From Actinocrinis puniceicyclus (lineage in GTDB: Bacteria; Actinomycetota; Actinomycetes; Streptomycetales; Catenulisporaceae), in the NCBI RefSeq assembly GCF_018283645.1, contig NZ_JAGSXH010000004.1:55312-119311 (forward strand): a DNA stretch of 64,000 nt. The letters run 5' to 3'. The notes under the pieces were generated by a model, which searched no databases, had not been told where the DNA came from, and saw only the letters and a program-made list of their open reading frames with translations. This document shows positions 21,027-30,645 of the stretch, one piece after another; the first letter of the stretch is position 1; each line of letters opens with the position of its first letter. The position numbers were made by a program, and so were the translations under genes.

Positions 21027-22508
21027 ATGACGTCGACGATCGACATGGCGCACGCCACGCTGGACGGCCGCGCGGCCGACCGGCTGGCCGAACTGCTGGC
21101 GGGCTGGCTGCCGCAGCAGCGCTGGTTCGGCGGCAAGGGCCGGCGGATCCAGTCGGTCACCCTCGCTTCCTGCCTGGCCACGCCGGGGATCGGCGACGAC
21201 CACGGCGAAGAGGTCCGGCTCTGGCACGTGCTGGCGCAGGTGACGTATCCGGACGGGGCGAACAACGGCGAGGCGCCGCAGACCTACCAGGTCTTCGTGG
21301 GTGTGCGGCGCTCCCTGCCGGACCGGCTGCGGCACGCGGCGATCGGCGACCCGGGCACGGCGGTGCCGGAACTCGGTGGTCACTGTTACGACGGGCTGCA
21401 CGACGCGCACCTGGCCGCCTGGCTGCTGGAGCGACTCGCCGCGCGGGACACGGTCGGGCCGCTGCGCTTCGACAGGTTCGCCGGGCAGGTGCTGCGCACG
21501 GACCTGCGCGGGACCGTGCTCACCGGGGAACAGTCGAACACCTCGGTGGTGTACGGCGACCGGTACATCGCGAAGGTGTTCCGCCGCCCGGCCCCCGGCC
21601 GCAGCCCGGAACTGGAGCTGGGCCTGGCGCTGGCGGTGGCCGAGTCACCGCACATAGCGCCGCCGATCGGCTGGGCCGAGTACGCCGACCCGGATCTCGA
21701 CGAACCGATGACGCTGCTGACCCTTCAGGCCTTCCTGCCGAGCGCGACCGACGGATGGGCGCTCGCGCTGACCAGCGTGCGGGATCTGTTCGCCGCGGAG
21801 CCGGACGTGTCGGCGGCGCGCGCGGGGGCGGATTTCGCGCCCGAGGCGCACCGGCTCGGCATGGCGACGGCGCGGGTGCACCGGGCACTGGCCGCCACGC
21901 TGCCGACCGGCTGGCTGGAGGGCGAGGAGCTTGAGCAGCTGGCCGCAAGCATGCGCCGCCAACTGGAACTGACGTCGCGTCAGGTGCCGCAGCTGCTGCC
22001 GTACGCACCGGGGCTCGGCGAGGCGATAGACCGGCTCGCGGCGCTCGGCGGTCCACTGCCGGTGCAGCGCGTGCACGGGGACTTCCACCTCGGACAGGCG
22101 ATGCGGACCGTCACCGGCTGGATCCTGCTGGATTTCGAGGGCGAGCCGGCCAGGTCGCTGACCGAACGGCGGGCCATGGTCAGCCCGCTCAAGGACATCG
22201 CCGGAATGCTGCGTTCCTTCGACTACGCGGCGCATCACCTGCTGGGCACGATGTCGACGCTGGCGGACCAGCCGCCCGCGGCGACCGAACTGATGACCGT
22301 ACGGGCCGCCGAGTGGGCGGCGCGCAACCGCGACGCCTTCTGCCGCGGCTACGCGGAGTCGCTCGGCTACGATCCTCGGGCGCAGGCCGCGGTGTTGCGC
22401 GCGTTCGAGATCGACAAGGCGGTCTACGAGGTGGGTTACGAGGCGGCGAACCGGCCGGCCTGGCTGCCTATACCGCTCAACGCCTGCGCGCGGCTCGCGC
22501 GGCACTGA
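21027..22508 (+). CDS. mak: Maltokinase Mak (Pep2)
   Basis: Maltokinase phosphorylates maltose with ATP to alpha-maltose-1-phosphate, the GlgE donor. The 493-residue protein has the N-terminal cap (LPQQRWFGGKGR) and the aminoglycoside-phosphotransferase-like C-lobe with catalytic VHGDFHLGQ and metal-binding LDFEGEP. The ATG at 21027 follows GGAAAGGATG-type purines. It is third in the glgE-treS-mak series. A glgB gene normally follows in actinobacteria but is absent here. A hairpin ends the unit. Confidence 0.95.
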   Translation: MTSTIDMAHATLDGRAADRLAELLAGWLPQQRWFGGKGRRIQSVTLASCLATPGIGDDHGEEVRLWHVLAQVTYPDGANNGEAPQTYQVFVGVRRSLPDRLRHAAIGDPGTAVPELGGHCYDGLHDAHLAAWLLERLAARDTVGPLRFDRFAGQVLRTDLRGTVLTGEQSNTSVVYGDRYIAKVFRRPAPGRSPELELGLALAVAESPHIAPPIGWAEYADPDLDEPMTLLTLQAFLPSATDGWALALTSVRDLFAAEPDVSAARAGADFAPEAHRLGMATARVHRALAATLPTGWLEGEELEQLAASMRRQLELTSRQVPQLLPYAPGLGEAIDRLAALGGPLPVQRVHGDFHLGQAMRTVTGWILLDFEGEPARSLTERRAMVSPLKDIAGMLRSFDYAAHHLLGTMSTLADQPPAATELMTVRAAEWAARNRDAFCRGYAESLGYDPRAQAAVLRAFEIDKAVYEVGYEAANRPAWLPIPLNACARLARH

Positions 22509-22552
22509 ACCGCCCGTAGGGCACTGATCCGGCGGAAAGCATGGGGATGGCG

Positions 22553-22575
22553 GCGGCCGGGCGTTGCCCGGCCGC
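22553..22575 (+). terminator. Terminator hairpin after mak
   Basis: A perfect 10-bp stem (22553-22562 with 22566-22575), a GTT loop, then TTCTG. It lies 45 bases after the mak stop and before the separate secreted-protein gene, so it probably ends the glgE-treS-mak transcript. Confidence 0.75.
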
Positions 22576-22708
22576 TTCTGCGACGTGCGCGACGGCCTGT
22601 CCGCAGCATCCTGCGACTGGCCGCAAAATCTCGGCGGAACAACGCGGCGCGTGAGCGTATAGTCAGATCGCTCCGCTAGGTGTCAGTGCATTCATTTAGG
22701 GGGATACG

Positions 22709-25273
22709 GTGCGCCTGCGCCGAATCACAGCATCGACCGTTCTGCTCCTGACAGCAGCTTCACTCGCCCCGGTCACACACGCCGCGGCCGCTACGGGGAG
22801 CACTCTCTACGTCAACAACGCACCCTCAGCCAACTGCTCCGACTCGGGGACGGGCAGCAGCACGACGCCGTTCTGCAAGATCCAGCCGGCCGTGAACGCG
22901 GCGACGGCCGGAACCACGGTGCTCGTCGAGCCGGGCTTCTACGCCTCGCCGGTCGACATCTCCAAGACCGCGACCGCGGACGCTCCCATCACCATCAGCT
23001 CCGTGGTCAAGGACCAGGCGGACATCGAGATCGACACCGGACCCGCGATCACGGTGTCGAACGCCGCCTACGTCACTCTCGAAGGCTTCGACGTCAGCGC
23101 CACCAGCGGGCAGACCGTCGTCATCGACAACTCCTCGCACGTGACGATGGACGGCGTCCAGGACATCCTGGGGAACACGGACCCACACCCGGTGGTCGAG
23201 ATCACCGGCACCTCGACGTACGCCACCATCAGTCGCAGCCGTTTCAGCACGGAGGGGCACAGCGCGGCGATCCAGATCGACAGCGGTAGCGCGCATGACA
23301 CGGTGACCACCAACGTGTTCGACGGATTGAGCGGCGGGATCGTCGTCAACGGAGCGACTGACGCGGTAATCGCCAGCAACTCCCTCTACTACGTGTGCAA
23401 CCAGGCGATCACCTTGCACGGCGCCTCGACCGGTGCGTCGATCGAGAACAACGCGATCTACATGGTGGAAGAGCCGGCGACGTACAACTCGTGCCTGACG
23501 TCCACCGACCCGCAAACCGACATCGAGGTCGACGCTGACGCGACCTCGGGAACCACCGTGGACTACAACGTGCTGGAGTCCAACGCGGACTTGTACACCT
23601 GGGCCGGCGCGTCCTACTCGAGCGCGACGGACCTGAACCGAGTCACCGGTCAAGCCGCACACGACATCAACACGGATTTCCAGCTCGGCATCGATTACGG
23701 GCCGACGGGCGACAGTTCCCCGCTCGTCGACTCGGCGGACGCGAACGCGCCGGGCGAACTGAGCACCGACTACGCCGGCGCCGCGCGGGTCGACGACCCG
23801 AACGCCGCGAACACGGGCACCGGGGCCGGCTACTACGACCGGGGCGCAGTCGAGTACCAGGACCCGCTGGCCGTCGCGGTGGCCCTCGACTCGCAGACCG
23901 GGACGGCGCCCGCGACATTCACGGCGACCGAATCGGTGGCCACGGCCGGTTGGTCCCCGGTGAGCAAATGGACGATCGACTTCGGTGACGGAAGCGCGAA
24001 GCAGGGCACGACGTCGCCTTCGGTGATCAGCCACACTTACACGAAGTCCGGCTCCTTCACGGTGACCGTCACGGGAACCGACTCGTACGGAACCGCGTCG
24101 GCCACCACCCGGGTTTCGATGTTGGCCTCAGGCGCCTATCACCCGCTCTCGCCGCGTCGCGTCCTGGACACCCGTAAGGGAACCGGTACGAACGGCGTCA
24201 TCTCGCCGTTGCAACCCGGCGGTACGCAGGCCGTGACCATCGAGGGCGCCGACTCGATCCCGGCAAGCGGCGTCACCGCGGTCGCCGTGAACATCACCGT
24301 GACCAACGCCAAGGCCGACGGGTACATCACCGCATACGCCGACGCCACGGGCCGGCCGGCTACCTCGAACCTCAATTTCACCGCAGGCCAGACGGTGCCG
24401 AACATGGCCATCGTTCCCGTGGGCGCGGACGGGAAGATCGCCCTCTACAACGGCAGCGGCGGGACGGCCGACCTGATCGCCGACGTGGCAGGCTACTACG
24501 GCCAGGGCAGCGGGAGCGGCGCCGGAGCGCTCGGCAGCGGTGCTGTGCGCATCCTGGACACGCGCAACGGCACCGGAACGGCGAAGGCGCCGATCACGGC
24601 AGGAGGCACGCTGAGCTTCGGCAGTGACTGGTTCACCGGTGTCAGCGCCGTGGTCCTGAACGTGACCATCACCAACCCGAAGGCCTCCGGCTACCTGACG
24701 GCCTATCCGGGCGCCACAACGCGGCCGACCGCGTCGAACCTCAATTTCGGCGTGGGGCAGGCGATCGCCAATATGGTGGTCGTCCCGGTGGGCGCGGACG
24801 GCAAGATCGACTTCTACAACGGCAGCGGCGGTACGACCGACCTGGTCGCAGACATCGTCGCCGAATTCACGACCTTCGGCGGCGCCGGTTACGTACCCAT
24901 CACGCCGACCCGGATGCTCGACACGCGGAAGGGAATCGGAGCGCCGGCGGCAGCCGTGGCACCGAACGGCACAGTCAACCTGAAGACGATCGGGGTCGCA
25001 CCGCTACCGGCCACGGACGTCGGAGCCATCGCAGCGAACGTCACCGTGACGCAGCCGACGAGCGGTGGATACATCACCGTCTACCCGAACTACCTCACGA
25101 CGCCGCCGGGCACCTCGACCCTGAACTTCACGGCCGGCAAGACCGTGCCCAACCTGACGGTCAGCGCGCTCGAGTACAACGGAATCAAGCTGTTCAACGG
25201 CAGCGCAGGGACCAGTCAGCTGATCGTGGACGTTTTCGGCTACTACGACGACGGCGTCCCGCCGGCGAACTGA
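22709..25273 (+). CDS. Large secreted protein: beta-helix, PKD and three LDTR repeats
   Basis: An 854-residue exported protein. Residues 1-28 are a signal peptide (basic head, hydrophobic core, AAA cleavage region). Residues 30-390 show the short-strand pattern and TIENNAIY-like turns of a right-handed beta-helix, ending in a YYDRGAVEYQ-type element. A PKD domain (about 395-475, WTIDFGDGS) follows. Then come three repeats of about 120 residues, each starting with an RxLDTR motif (PRRVLDTRKG, VRILDTRNG, TRMLDTRKG) and ending in a YNGSGG-type element. This C-terminal repeat is common in actinobacterial surface or secreted proteins. The likely role is polysaccharide binding or lysis, but no catalytic residues can be assigned. 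GTG start with AGGGGGAT. Confidence 0.85.
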   Translation: MRLRRITASTVLLLTAASLAPVTHAAAATGSTLYVNNAPSANCSDSGTGSSTTPFCKIQPAVNAATAGTTVLVEPGFYASPVDISKTATADAPITISSVVKDQADIEIDTGPAITVSNAAYVTLEGFDVSATSGQTVVIDNSSHVTMDGVQDILGNTDPHPVVEITGTSTYATISRSRFSTEGHSAAIQIDSGSAHDTVTTNVFDGLSGGIVVNGATDAVIASNSLYYVCNQAITLHGASTGASIENNAIYMVEEPATYNSCLTSTDPQTDIEVDADATSGTTVDYNVLESNADLYTWAGASYSSATDLNRVTGQAAHDINTDFQLGIDYGPTGDSSPLVDSADANAPGELSTDYAGAARVDDPNAANTGTGAGYYDRGAVEYQDPLAVAVALDSQTGTAPATFTATESVATAGWSPVSKWTIDFGDGSAKQGTTSPSVISHTYTKSGSFTVTVTGTDSYGTASATTRVSMLASGAYHPLSPRRVLDTRKGTGTNGVISPLQPGGTQAVTIEGADSIPASGVTAVAVNITVTNAKADGYITAYADATGRPATSNLNFTAGQTVPNMAIVPVGADGKIALYNGSGGTADLIADVAGYYGQGSGSGAGALGSGAVRILDTRNGTGTAKAPITAGGTLSFGSDWFTGVSAVVLNVTITNPKASGYLTAYPGATTRPTASNLNFGVGQAIANMVVVPVGADGKIDFYNGSGGTTDLVADIVAEFTTFGGAGYVPITPTRMLDTRKGIGAPAAAVAPNGTVNLKTIGVAPLPATDVGAIAANVTVTQPTSGGYITVYPNYLTTPPGTSTLNFTAGKTVPNLTVSALEYNGIKLFNGSAGTSQLIVDVFGYYDDGVPPAN

Positions 25274-25310
25274 GCCCGACGGACGTTCGCCGGTTTCCCA
25301 GCCGATGACG

Positions 25311-25354
25311 CCGGGCCCGTCTGAGGAACCTGCGCACCCTTCAGACGGGCCCGG
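25311..25354. terminator. Bidirectional terminator hairpin
   Basis: A 14-bp perfect stem (25311-25324 with 25341-25354) and a 16-base loop separate the convergent secreted-protein gene and meaB. Confidence 0.8.
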
Positions 25355-25362
25355 ACCGGCCT

Positions 25363-26313
25363 CTACTCGACGCTCTCCAACAACTCGTCGGCGGCCGCGA
25401 ACGGGTCCAGCGCGCCCGACACCACCCGGTCCGCCAGCACCGCGATCCGCGAATCGCCGTGCAGCGAACCGAAGCGCGAACGCAGCACCGCGAACGCGAT
25501 CGCCTCGATCTCCGCCGCCGCGCGCGCCCTGCGGCGCACCGCGAGCTTTCCGGTCTCGGCCAGCCACGCCCGGTGCTTCTCCAGGGCCTCGACCACCTCG
25601 CCGACACCCTCGCCGCGCGAGGCCACGGTCTTGACGATCGGCGGCCGCCAGTCGCCGGCCTCGCGCCGCTCGCCGAGCGCGAGCATGTGGTTCAACTCGC
25701 GCGCGGTGGCATCGGCGCCGTCCCGGTCGGCCTTGTTGACCACGAACACGTCGCCGATCTCCAGGATCCCCGCCTTCGCCGCCTGGATGCCGTCGCCCAT
25801 GCCCGGCGCCAGCAGCACCACCGAGGTGTCCGCCGCCGAGGCGACCTCGATCTCGGACTGCCCGACGCCCACGGTCTCCACGAGGATCACCTCGCAGCCC
25901 GCCGCGTCGAGCACCCGCAGCGCCTGCGGGGTCGCCGCCGACAGCCCGCCGAGGTGACCGCGCGAGGCCATGGAACGGATGTAGACCTCCGGGTCGGTCG
26001 CGTGCTCCTGCATCCGCACCCGGTCGCCGAGCAACGCGCCGCCGGAGAAGGGCGAGGAGGGATCGACGGCCAGCACGCCGATCCGTTTGCCGCGGGCCCG
26101 GTAATCCGTGACCAGCGCGCTGGTGGACGTCGATTTGCCTACGCCCGGGGCGCCGGTCAACCCCACGATGTACGCACCGCCGGTGTGCGGCGCGAGGATC
26201 GCCATGAGTTCACGCAGCGCGGGCGAGCCGTCCTCGACCATGGAGATGAGGCGGGCGACCGCGCGCGGGTCGCCACCGCGCGCGCGGTCCACCAGAGCAT
26301 GGACGTCAGTCAC
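25363..26313 (-). CDS. meaB: Mutase-associated GTPase MeaB
   Basis: A G3E-family GTPase that loads and protects B12-dependent acyl-CoA mutases such as methylmalonyl-CoA mutase, Ecm or Icm. The 316 residues contain Walker A GAPGVGKS, a DPSSPFSGGALLGDRVRM base-binding segment, a VETVGVGQSE switch region and NKAD for guanine. The GTG start at 26313 gives the usual MTDVHALVDRARGGD head. It lies 65 bases downstream of the thiolase on the same strand, probably one operon. Three mutase-related genes elsewhere in the window (icmA, ecm, epimerase) fit a chaperone role. Confidence 0.94.
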   Translation of the reverse strand: MTDVHALVDRARGGDPRAVARLISMVEDGSPALRELMAILAPHTGGAYIVGLTGAPGVGKSTSTSALVTDYRARGKRIGVLAVDPSSPFSGGALLGDRVRMQEHATDPEVYIRSMASRGHLGGLSAATPQALRVLDAAGCEVILVETVGVGQSEIEVASAADTSVVLLAPGMGDGIQAAKAGILEIGDVFVVNKADRDGADATARELNHMLALGERREAGDWRPPIVKTVASRGEGVGEVVEALEKHRAWLAETGKLAVRRRARAAAEIEAIAFAVLRSRFGSLHGDSRIAVLADRVVSGALDPFAAADELLESVE

Positions 26314-26378
26314 GACTCAAGACCCTATCCATGCCGGTCAATCTCGGGGCGTCGTCGTGGCCGTCTCCCGCGACCGTC

Positions 26379-27569
26379 TCAGCCACGCTTCGGCACGGTG
26401 ATGATCAGCGCGTCGCCCTGACCGCCGCCGCCGCACAGCGCCGCCGCGCCCGTGCCGCCTCCGCGACGCTGGAGCTCCAGCGCCAGGTGCAAGGCCAGCC
26501 GCGCGCCCGACATGCCGATCGGGTGTCCGAGCGCGATCGCGCCGCCGTTGACGTTGACCTTCTCCTCGCCCACCCCGAGATCGCGCATGGACTGGATGCC
26601 GACCGCCGCGAAAGCCTCGTTGATCTCGATCAGGTCGAGATCGCCGACCGTCAGCCCGGCCTTGGCCAGCGCCGCGTTGATCGCGTTCGAGGGCTGCGAA
26701 TGCAGCGAGTTGTCCGGGCCGGCCACGATGCCGTGCGCGCCGATCTCGGCGATCCAGTCCAGCCCCAGTTCCTCGGCCTTGGCCTTGGACATCACGACCA
26801 CGGCAGCCGCGCCGTCCGAGATCGGGGACGCGTTGCCCGCGGTGATCGTGCCGTCCTTCGCGAAGGCCGGGCGCAGCCTGCCCAGGCCCTCGGCGGTGGT
26901 GTCGCCGCGCACGCCCTCGTCGTCCCTGACCACGATCGGGTCGCCCTTGCGCTGCGGGATCTCCACCGGCACGATTTCGGCCTCGAACACCCCGTTCTTC
27001 TGCGCGGCGGCCGCGCGCTGCTGCGAGCGCGCCGCGAACTCGTCCTGTTCCTGCCGGCTGATGCCGAGTTTGCCCACGTAGCGCTCGGTGGACTCGCCCA
27101 TCGGGACGTGGTCGAAGGCGTCGGTGAGCCCGTCGAAGGCCATCGCGTCCAGCACTTCGATCGAACCGTACTTGTATCCGGTACGGGCGTTGGGCAGCAG
27201 GTGCGGGGCGTTCGTCATCGACTCCTGCCCGCCGGCGACCACGATCTGCACCTCGCCGGCCCGGATCAGCTGGTCCGCCAGGGCGATCGCGTCGAGCCCG
27301 GAAAGGCAGACCTTGTTGATGGACAGCGCGGGCACGCGCAGCGGGATGCCCGCCTTCGCCGCGGCCTGCCGCGCCGGCATCTGCCCGGTGCCGGCCTGAA
27401 GCACCTGGCCCATGATCACGTAGTCGACCTGGTCGGGGGCGACCCCGGCGCGCTCCAGCGCGCCTTTGATCGCGAATCCGCCGAGGTCCGCCCCGCTGAA
27501 CGGGGTCAGCGCGCCGAGTAGTTTGCCCATCGGGGTGCGCGCTCCGGCGACGATGACAGAGCTGGCCAT
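26379..27569 (-). CDS. Acetyl-CoA C-acetyltransferase (thiolase)
   Basis: A 396-residue degradative/biosynthetic thiolase that condenses two acetyl-CoA to acetoacetyl-CoA or cleaves 3-ketoacyl-CoA. The nucleophilic Cys is in [15 protein letters not shown] is present, the catalytic His is in [10 protein letters not shown], and the second Cys is in [13 protein letters not shown] at 27569 follows AGGAGG. An upstream in-frame start would have no ribosome site. Operon with meaB, divergent from the epimerase. It can feed the ethylmalonyl-CoA pathway through 3-hydroxybutyryl-CoA dehydrogenase. The control region carries a dyad and a triple repeat. Confidence 0.94.
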   Translation of the reverse strand: MASSVIVAGARTPMGKLLGALTPFSGADLGGFAIKGALERAGVAPDQVDYVIMGQVLQAGTGQMPARQAAAKAGIPLRVPALSINKVCLSGLDAIALADQLIRAGEVQIVVAGGQESMTNAPHLLPNARTGYKYGSIEVLDAMAFDGLTDAFDHVPMGESTERYVGKLGISRQEQDEFAARSQQRAAAAQKNGVFEAEIVPVEIPQRKGDPIVVRDDEGVRGDTTAEGLGRLRPAFAKDGTITAGNASPISDGAAAVVVMSKAKAEELGLDWIAEIGAHGIVAGPDNSLHSQPSNAINAALAKAGLTVGDLDLIEINEAFAAVGIQSMRDLGVGEEKVNVNGGAIALGHPIGMSGARLALHLALELQRRGGGTGAAALCGGGGQGDALIITVPKRG

Positions 27570-27599
27570 GATCGGTACGCCTCCTGAAGATGGCGGTCG

Positions 27600-27617
27600 A
27601 GTGTCGTGTTCGACACT
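27600..27617. promoter_or_regulatory. Inverted repeat upstream of thiolase
   Basis: AGTGTCG-TGTT-CGACACT is a perfect 7-4-7 dyad 31 bases upstream of the thiolase ATG. It may be a repressor site or part of the 5' leader. Confidence 0.45.
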
Positions 27618-27658
27618 ATCCACAATTTAGCTACCCCCCAGTAGGGTCTGTCACTGTC

Positions 27659-27709
27659 GGTTTGACCACAGTGCCGGTTTGACCGCAGTGCCGGTTTGAC
27701 CGCAGTGCC
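27659..27709. repeat. Three tandem copies of a 17-bp repeat
   Basis: GGTTTGACCRCAGTGCC occurs three times head to tail with one A/G difference, between the divergent thiolase and epimerase genes. Such iterons can be multi-site operators. The 17-bp period is about 1.6 helical turns, so adjacent copies would not face the same side of DNA. Confidence 0.85.
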
Positions 27710-27798
27710 GGGGCCGCCCGCATGAACCCAGCCCGGCCGTGAGCCCCGCTTCGGGCAGCATCCGTCAGGTACAACACCCAGCGACCCTGGAGGCATCC

Positions 27799-28242
27799 AT
27801 GATCACTCGCATCGACCACATCGGCATCGCCTGCCGGGATCTCGACGCGAGTATCGAGTTCTACCGGCGCGCCCACGGCTTCGAGGTCGTGCACAGCGAG
27901 GTCAACGAGGAGCAGGGTGTGCGCGAGGCCATGCTCCGCATCAACGGCACGGACGACGGCGCCGCGTCCTACCTCCAGTTGCTGGAGCCGATCCGCGACG
28001 ACTGCGCGATCGCCAAGTACCTCGAGAAGCACGGCGAGGGCGTGCACCACATCGCCTTCGGCACAGCCGATGTCGTCGCCGCCACCGAAGCCGCGACGAG
28101 CACCGGGATTCGCGCCCTGTACCCCGCTCCCCGGCGCGGTACGTCCAACTCCTCCATCAACTTCCTGCACCCGAAGGACTGCCACGGAGTGCTCACGGAA
28201 CTCGTCCAGGCAGCCGACCCCGCCGACGCGCATCACAGCTGA
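27799..28242 (+). CDS. mce: Methylmalonyl-CoA/ethylmalonyl-CoA epimerase
   Basis: A 147-residue vicinal-oxygen-chelate protein that inverts the C2 centre of methylmalonyl-CoA (and, in known homologues, ethylmalonyl-CoA). Metal-ligand candidates are H7 (ITRIDHIGIA), H83 or H84 (GVHHIAF) and E134 (GVLTELVQ). These give the expected VOC spacing. ATG with GGAGG about five bases upstream. Divergent from thiolase-meaB, the same arrangement as in Streptomyces. It would supply both the Ecm step and methylmalonyl-CoA metabolism. Confidence 0.93.
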   Translation: MITRIDHIGIACRDLDASIEFYRRAHGFEVVHSEVNEEQGVREAMLRINGTDDGAASYLQLLEPIRDDCAIAKYLEKHGEGVHHIAFGTADVVAATEAATSTGIRALYPAPRRGTSNSSINFLHPKDCHGVLTELVQAADPADAHHS

Positions 28243-28446
28243 ACACCGCTGAACACCGCTGAGCAACCGCGGCCGGGCTTCAGGCGTCTGCGATCAAGCG
28301 TCAGGTCGTCTGCGGCCGGGCCGGTTGTCCCCGCCGGCCGCTTCCCCTCCGTGTCCGCTCGCCCGGATAGACTGTCCGGTCCTGCCTGAACCAGGTCCAG
28401 GCGCGTTGGACCGCGTCCAAGAGTCCTATCGGAGGTCGTCCTTCCC

Positions 28447-30624
28447 TTGCCTCAGCCCGCGACGAGCACCGGCGCGCCTGATCGGGCGCAGCGCGCCGAG
28501 ATGCAAGCCGAGCAGCGCCACGTGGACCGGGTGCACGAGCGCCTTGAGGTGATGCGCCGGCACGCCCGTGCGTACGAGGCCGAGGGGCACCGGCGCGCCC
28601 TGTTCGGCAACGAGGGCGGCTTGGTGGAGCGGGACGCGATCGTGTACCAGGCCGCGGTCTGGCTGCGGCGGCTGGACAGCCAGGAGGAGGGGCTGGTCTT
28701 CGGCCGGCTCGACTTCGACGACGGGGAGATCCGGCACATCGGCCGGATCGGGGTTCGCGACGAGGAGTACGAACCGCTTGTCGTCGACTGGCGCGCGCCG
28801 GCCGCCGCGGCGTTCTACCGGGCCACACCCGCCGAGCGGATGGACGTCGTGCGTCGGCGCACGATCCGCTGCGTCGGCGCCAAGGTCACCCGCCTCGACG
28901 ACGACCTGCTCGACCCGGACCGGGCGCGGTCGCTGGAACTGACCGTCGTCGGCGACGGCGCGCTGATGGCCGCGCTGACGCGCAAGCGCGGCGCGGCGAT
29001 GCACGACATCGTCGCCACCATCCAGAAGGAGCAGGATCTCGCGGTCCGCTCGCCGGCCGAGGGCGCGACGATCATCACCGGCGGACCGGGCACCGGCAAG
29101 ACCGCGGTGGCGCTGCACCGTGCGGCGTACCTGCTCTTCAACGAGCGCAAGCGATTCGAGTCCGGCGGCGTGCTGATCGTCGGGCCTTCCGCGGTATTCG
29201 TGTCCTACATCGAACAGGTGCTGCCCTCGCTCGGCGAGCACACCGCCGCGTTGCGTTCCCTCGGCGAACTGGTCGAGGGGGTGCGCGCGACCCGGCACGA
29301 CCCGGCCGACCTCGCCCAACTGAAGGGCTCCGGCGCGCTGCTTCCGGTGCTCGGCCGGGCGGTGCGCGCCACACCGCCGGGCACGCCGCGACAGTTCCGC
29401 GCGACGTACCACGGGCATGTCATCCAACTCGACGGCCATCGCCTGGACGACCTGCGCCGCACGGTCCTGCACCGCAACTCGCGCCCCAACGCGGCCCGCG
29501 CCAACGCCGAGACCGCGCTGGTCGAAGCCGCCTGGGAGCGGCTGCCCGCCGAGTTGCGCGAACGCCGCCGCACCGAGCGCGCGATCTTCGATCGGGACCT
29601 GCGCGACCGTTCCGACTTCGAGCTCTTCGTCCAGCAGTGGTGGCCCTACCGCACTGCGCAGGAGGTGCTGCGCATGTGCGGTGATCCGCAGACCCTGGCG
29701 CGCTACGCGGGCCGGCACCTGGACCGCGCCCAGGTCGAGGCGCTCGCCGAGTCCTGGCGCGGTCGCGGCGACGACGGCGCGCGCGACTTCGCCGTCGAAG
29801 ACGTGCCGCTGCTCGACGAGCTCGCGCAGTTGCTCGGTACCGCGCCCCAGGAGGACGACGACGAGGAGGACCTGTACTCAAACCTCTTCGAGGGCAGCAG
29901 TGTCGCAGAGGTCTCCTCATGGGCGGACCGAACGGCGCAGGCCGGCCGTCGCGACCGCGTGCGGGAAAGCTTCGCCCACGTGATCGTCGATGAGGCCCAG
30001 GACCTCTCTCCGATGCAGTGGCGCGTCCTCGGGCGCCTCGGGCGCCGGGCGACCTGGACGATCGTCGGCGATCCGGTGCAGTCCGCGTGGCCGGATCCGC
30101 AGGAGTCGGCGGCGGCGATGCGGGTGGCGCTCGGTGACCGCACGCATTACGTGCACGAGCTGCGCACCAACTACCGCAACTCGGCCGAGATCTTCGCATA
30201 CGCGGCGCAGTACGCGAGGAAGGCGGCCCCGGAGGCGTCATTGCCTGACGCGGTGCGTTCGACGGGTATCCCGCCGGAACACCGCGAGGACCTCGAATCA
30301 GCGGTCGACGAAGCGCTCGCGGCGGTCGAGGGCACGGTCGGCGTCATCACCGCCCTCGGAACCGCGCGGGCGACGGCCAGCCGCCTGGGCGCGCGGGTGG
30401 ACGCGGCGGATGGCCGGCTGGTGGTCATCGACGCCCTCGACGCGAAGGGCCTGGAGTACGACGCCGCGGTCGTGCTCGATCCGGAGGAGATCGAGGGCGA
30501 GTCACCGGCCGGGACGCGCACCCTCTATGTCGCCCTCACCCGCGCGACGCAGAGGCTTTATATCTGCCGACCGGGCTCCGGACCGCGTGGGACCGACACC
30601 ATTGCCGGCGCCATGACGGACTGA
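28447..30624 (+). CDS. helD: HelD-like UvrD-family ATPase
   Basis: A superfamily 1 ATPase of 725 residues. HelD proteins bind RNA polymerase, remove it from stalled complexes and, in some actinobacteria, help against rifampicin. An N-terminal coiled coil (about 10-60) would enter the polymerase secondary channel. Walker A is GGPGTGKT near residue 212 and Walker B is DEAQD near 514, with RTNYRN and ALTRATQR helicase motifs later. TTG 28447 is chosen because GGAGG lies upstream at 28431, with a spacing slightly longer than ideal. It was inserted between mce and ccr relative to the Streptomyces order. A hairpin follows the stop. Confidence 0.88.
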   Translation: MPQPATSTGAPDRAQRAEMQAEQRHVDRVHERLEVMRRHARAYEAEGHRRALFGNEGGLVERDAIVYQAAVWLRRLDSQEEGLVFGRLDFDDGEIRHIGRIGVRDEEYEPLVVDWRAPAAAAFYRATPAERMDVVRRRTIRCVGAKVTRLDDDLLDPDRARSLELTVVGDGALMAALTRKRGAAMHDIVATIQKEQDLAVRSPAEGATIITGGPGTGKTAVALHRAAYLLFNERKRFESGGVLIVGPSAVFVSYIEQVLPSLGEHTAALRSLGELVEGVRATRHDPADLAQLKGSGALLPVLGRAVRATPPGTPRQFRATYHGHVIQLDGHRLDDLRRTVLHRNSRPNAARANAETALVEAAWERLPAELRERRRTERAIFDRDLRDRSDFELFVQQWWPYRTAQEVLRMCGDPQTLARYAGRHLDRAQVEALAESWRGRGDDGARDFAVEDVPLLDELAQLLGTAPQEDDDEEDLYSNLFEGSSVAEVSSWADRTAQAGRRDRVRESFAHVIVDEAQDLSPMQWRVLGRLGRRATWTIVGDPVQSAWPDPQESAAAMRVALGDRTHYVHELRTNYRNSAEIFAYAAQYARKAAPEASLPDAVRSTGIPPEHREDLESAVDEALAAVEGTVGVITALGTARATASRLGARVDAADGRLVVIDALDAKGLEYDAAVVLDPEEIEGESPAGTRTLYVALTRATQRLYICRPGSGPRGTDTIAGAMTD

Positions 30625-30645
30625 CCGCGCGGCGTCCGTCTCGTG

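Noticed and set aside
27659..27709. Possible CRISPR remnant
   Set aside because: The repeats touch each other directly, are only 17 bp and have no spacers.
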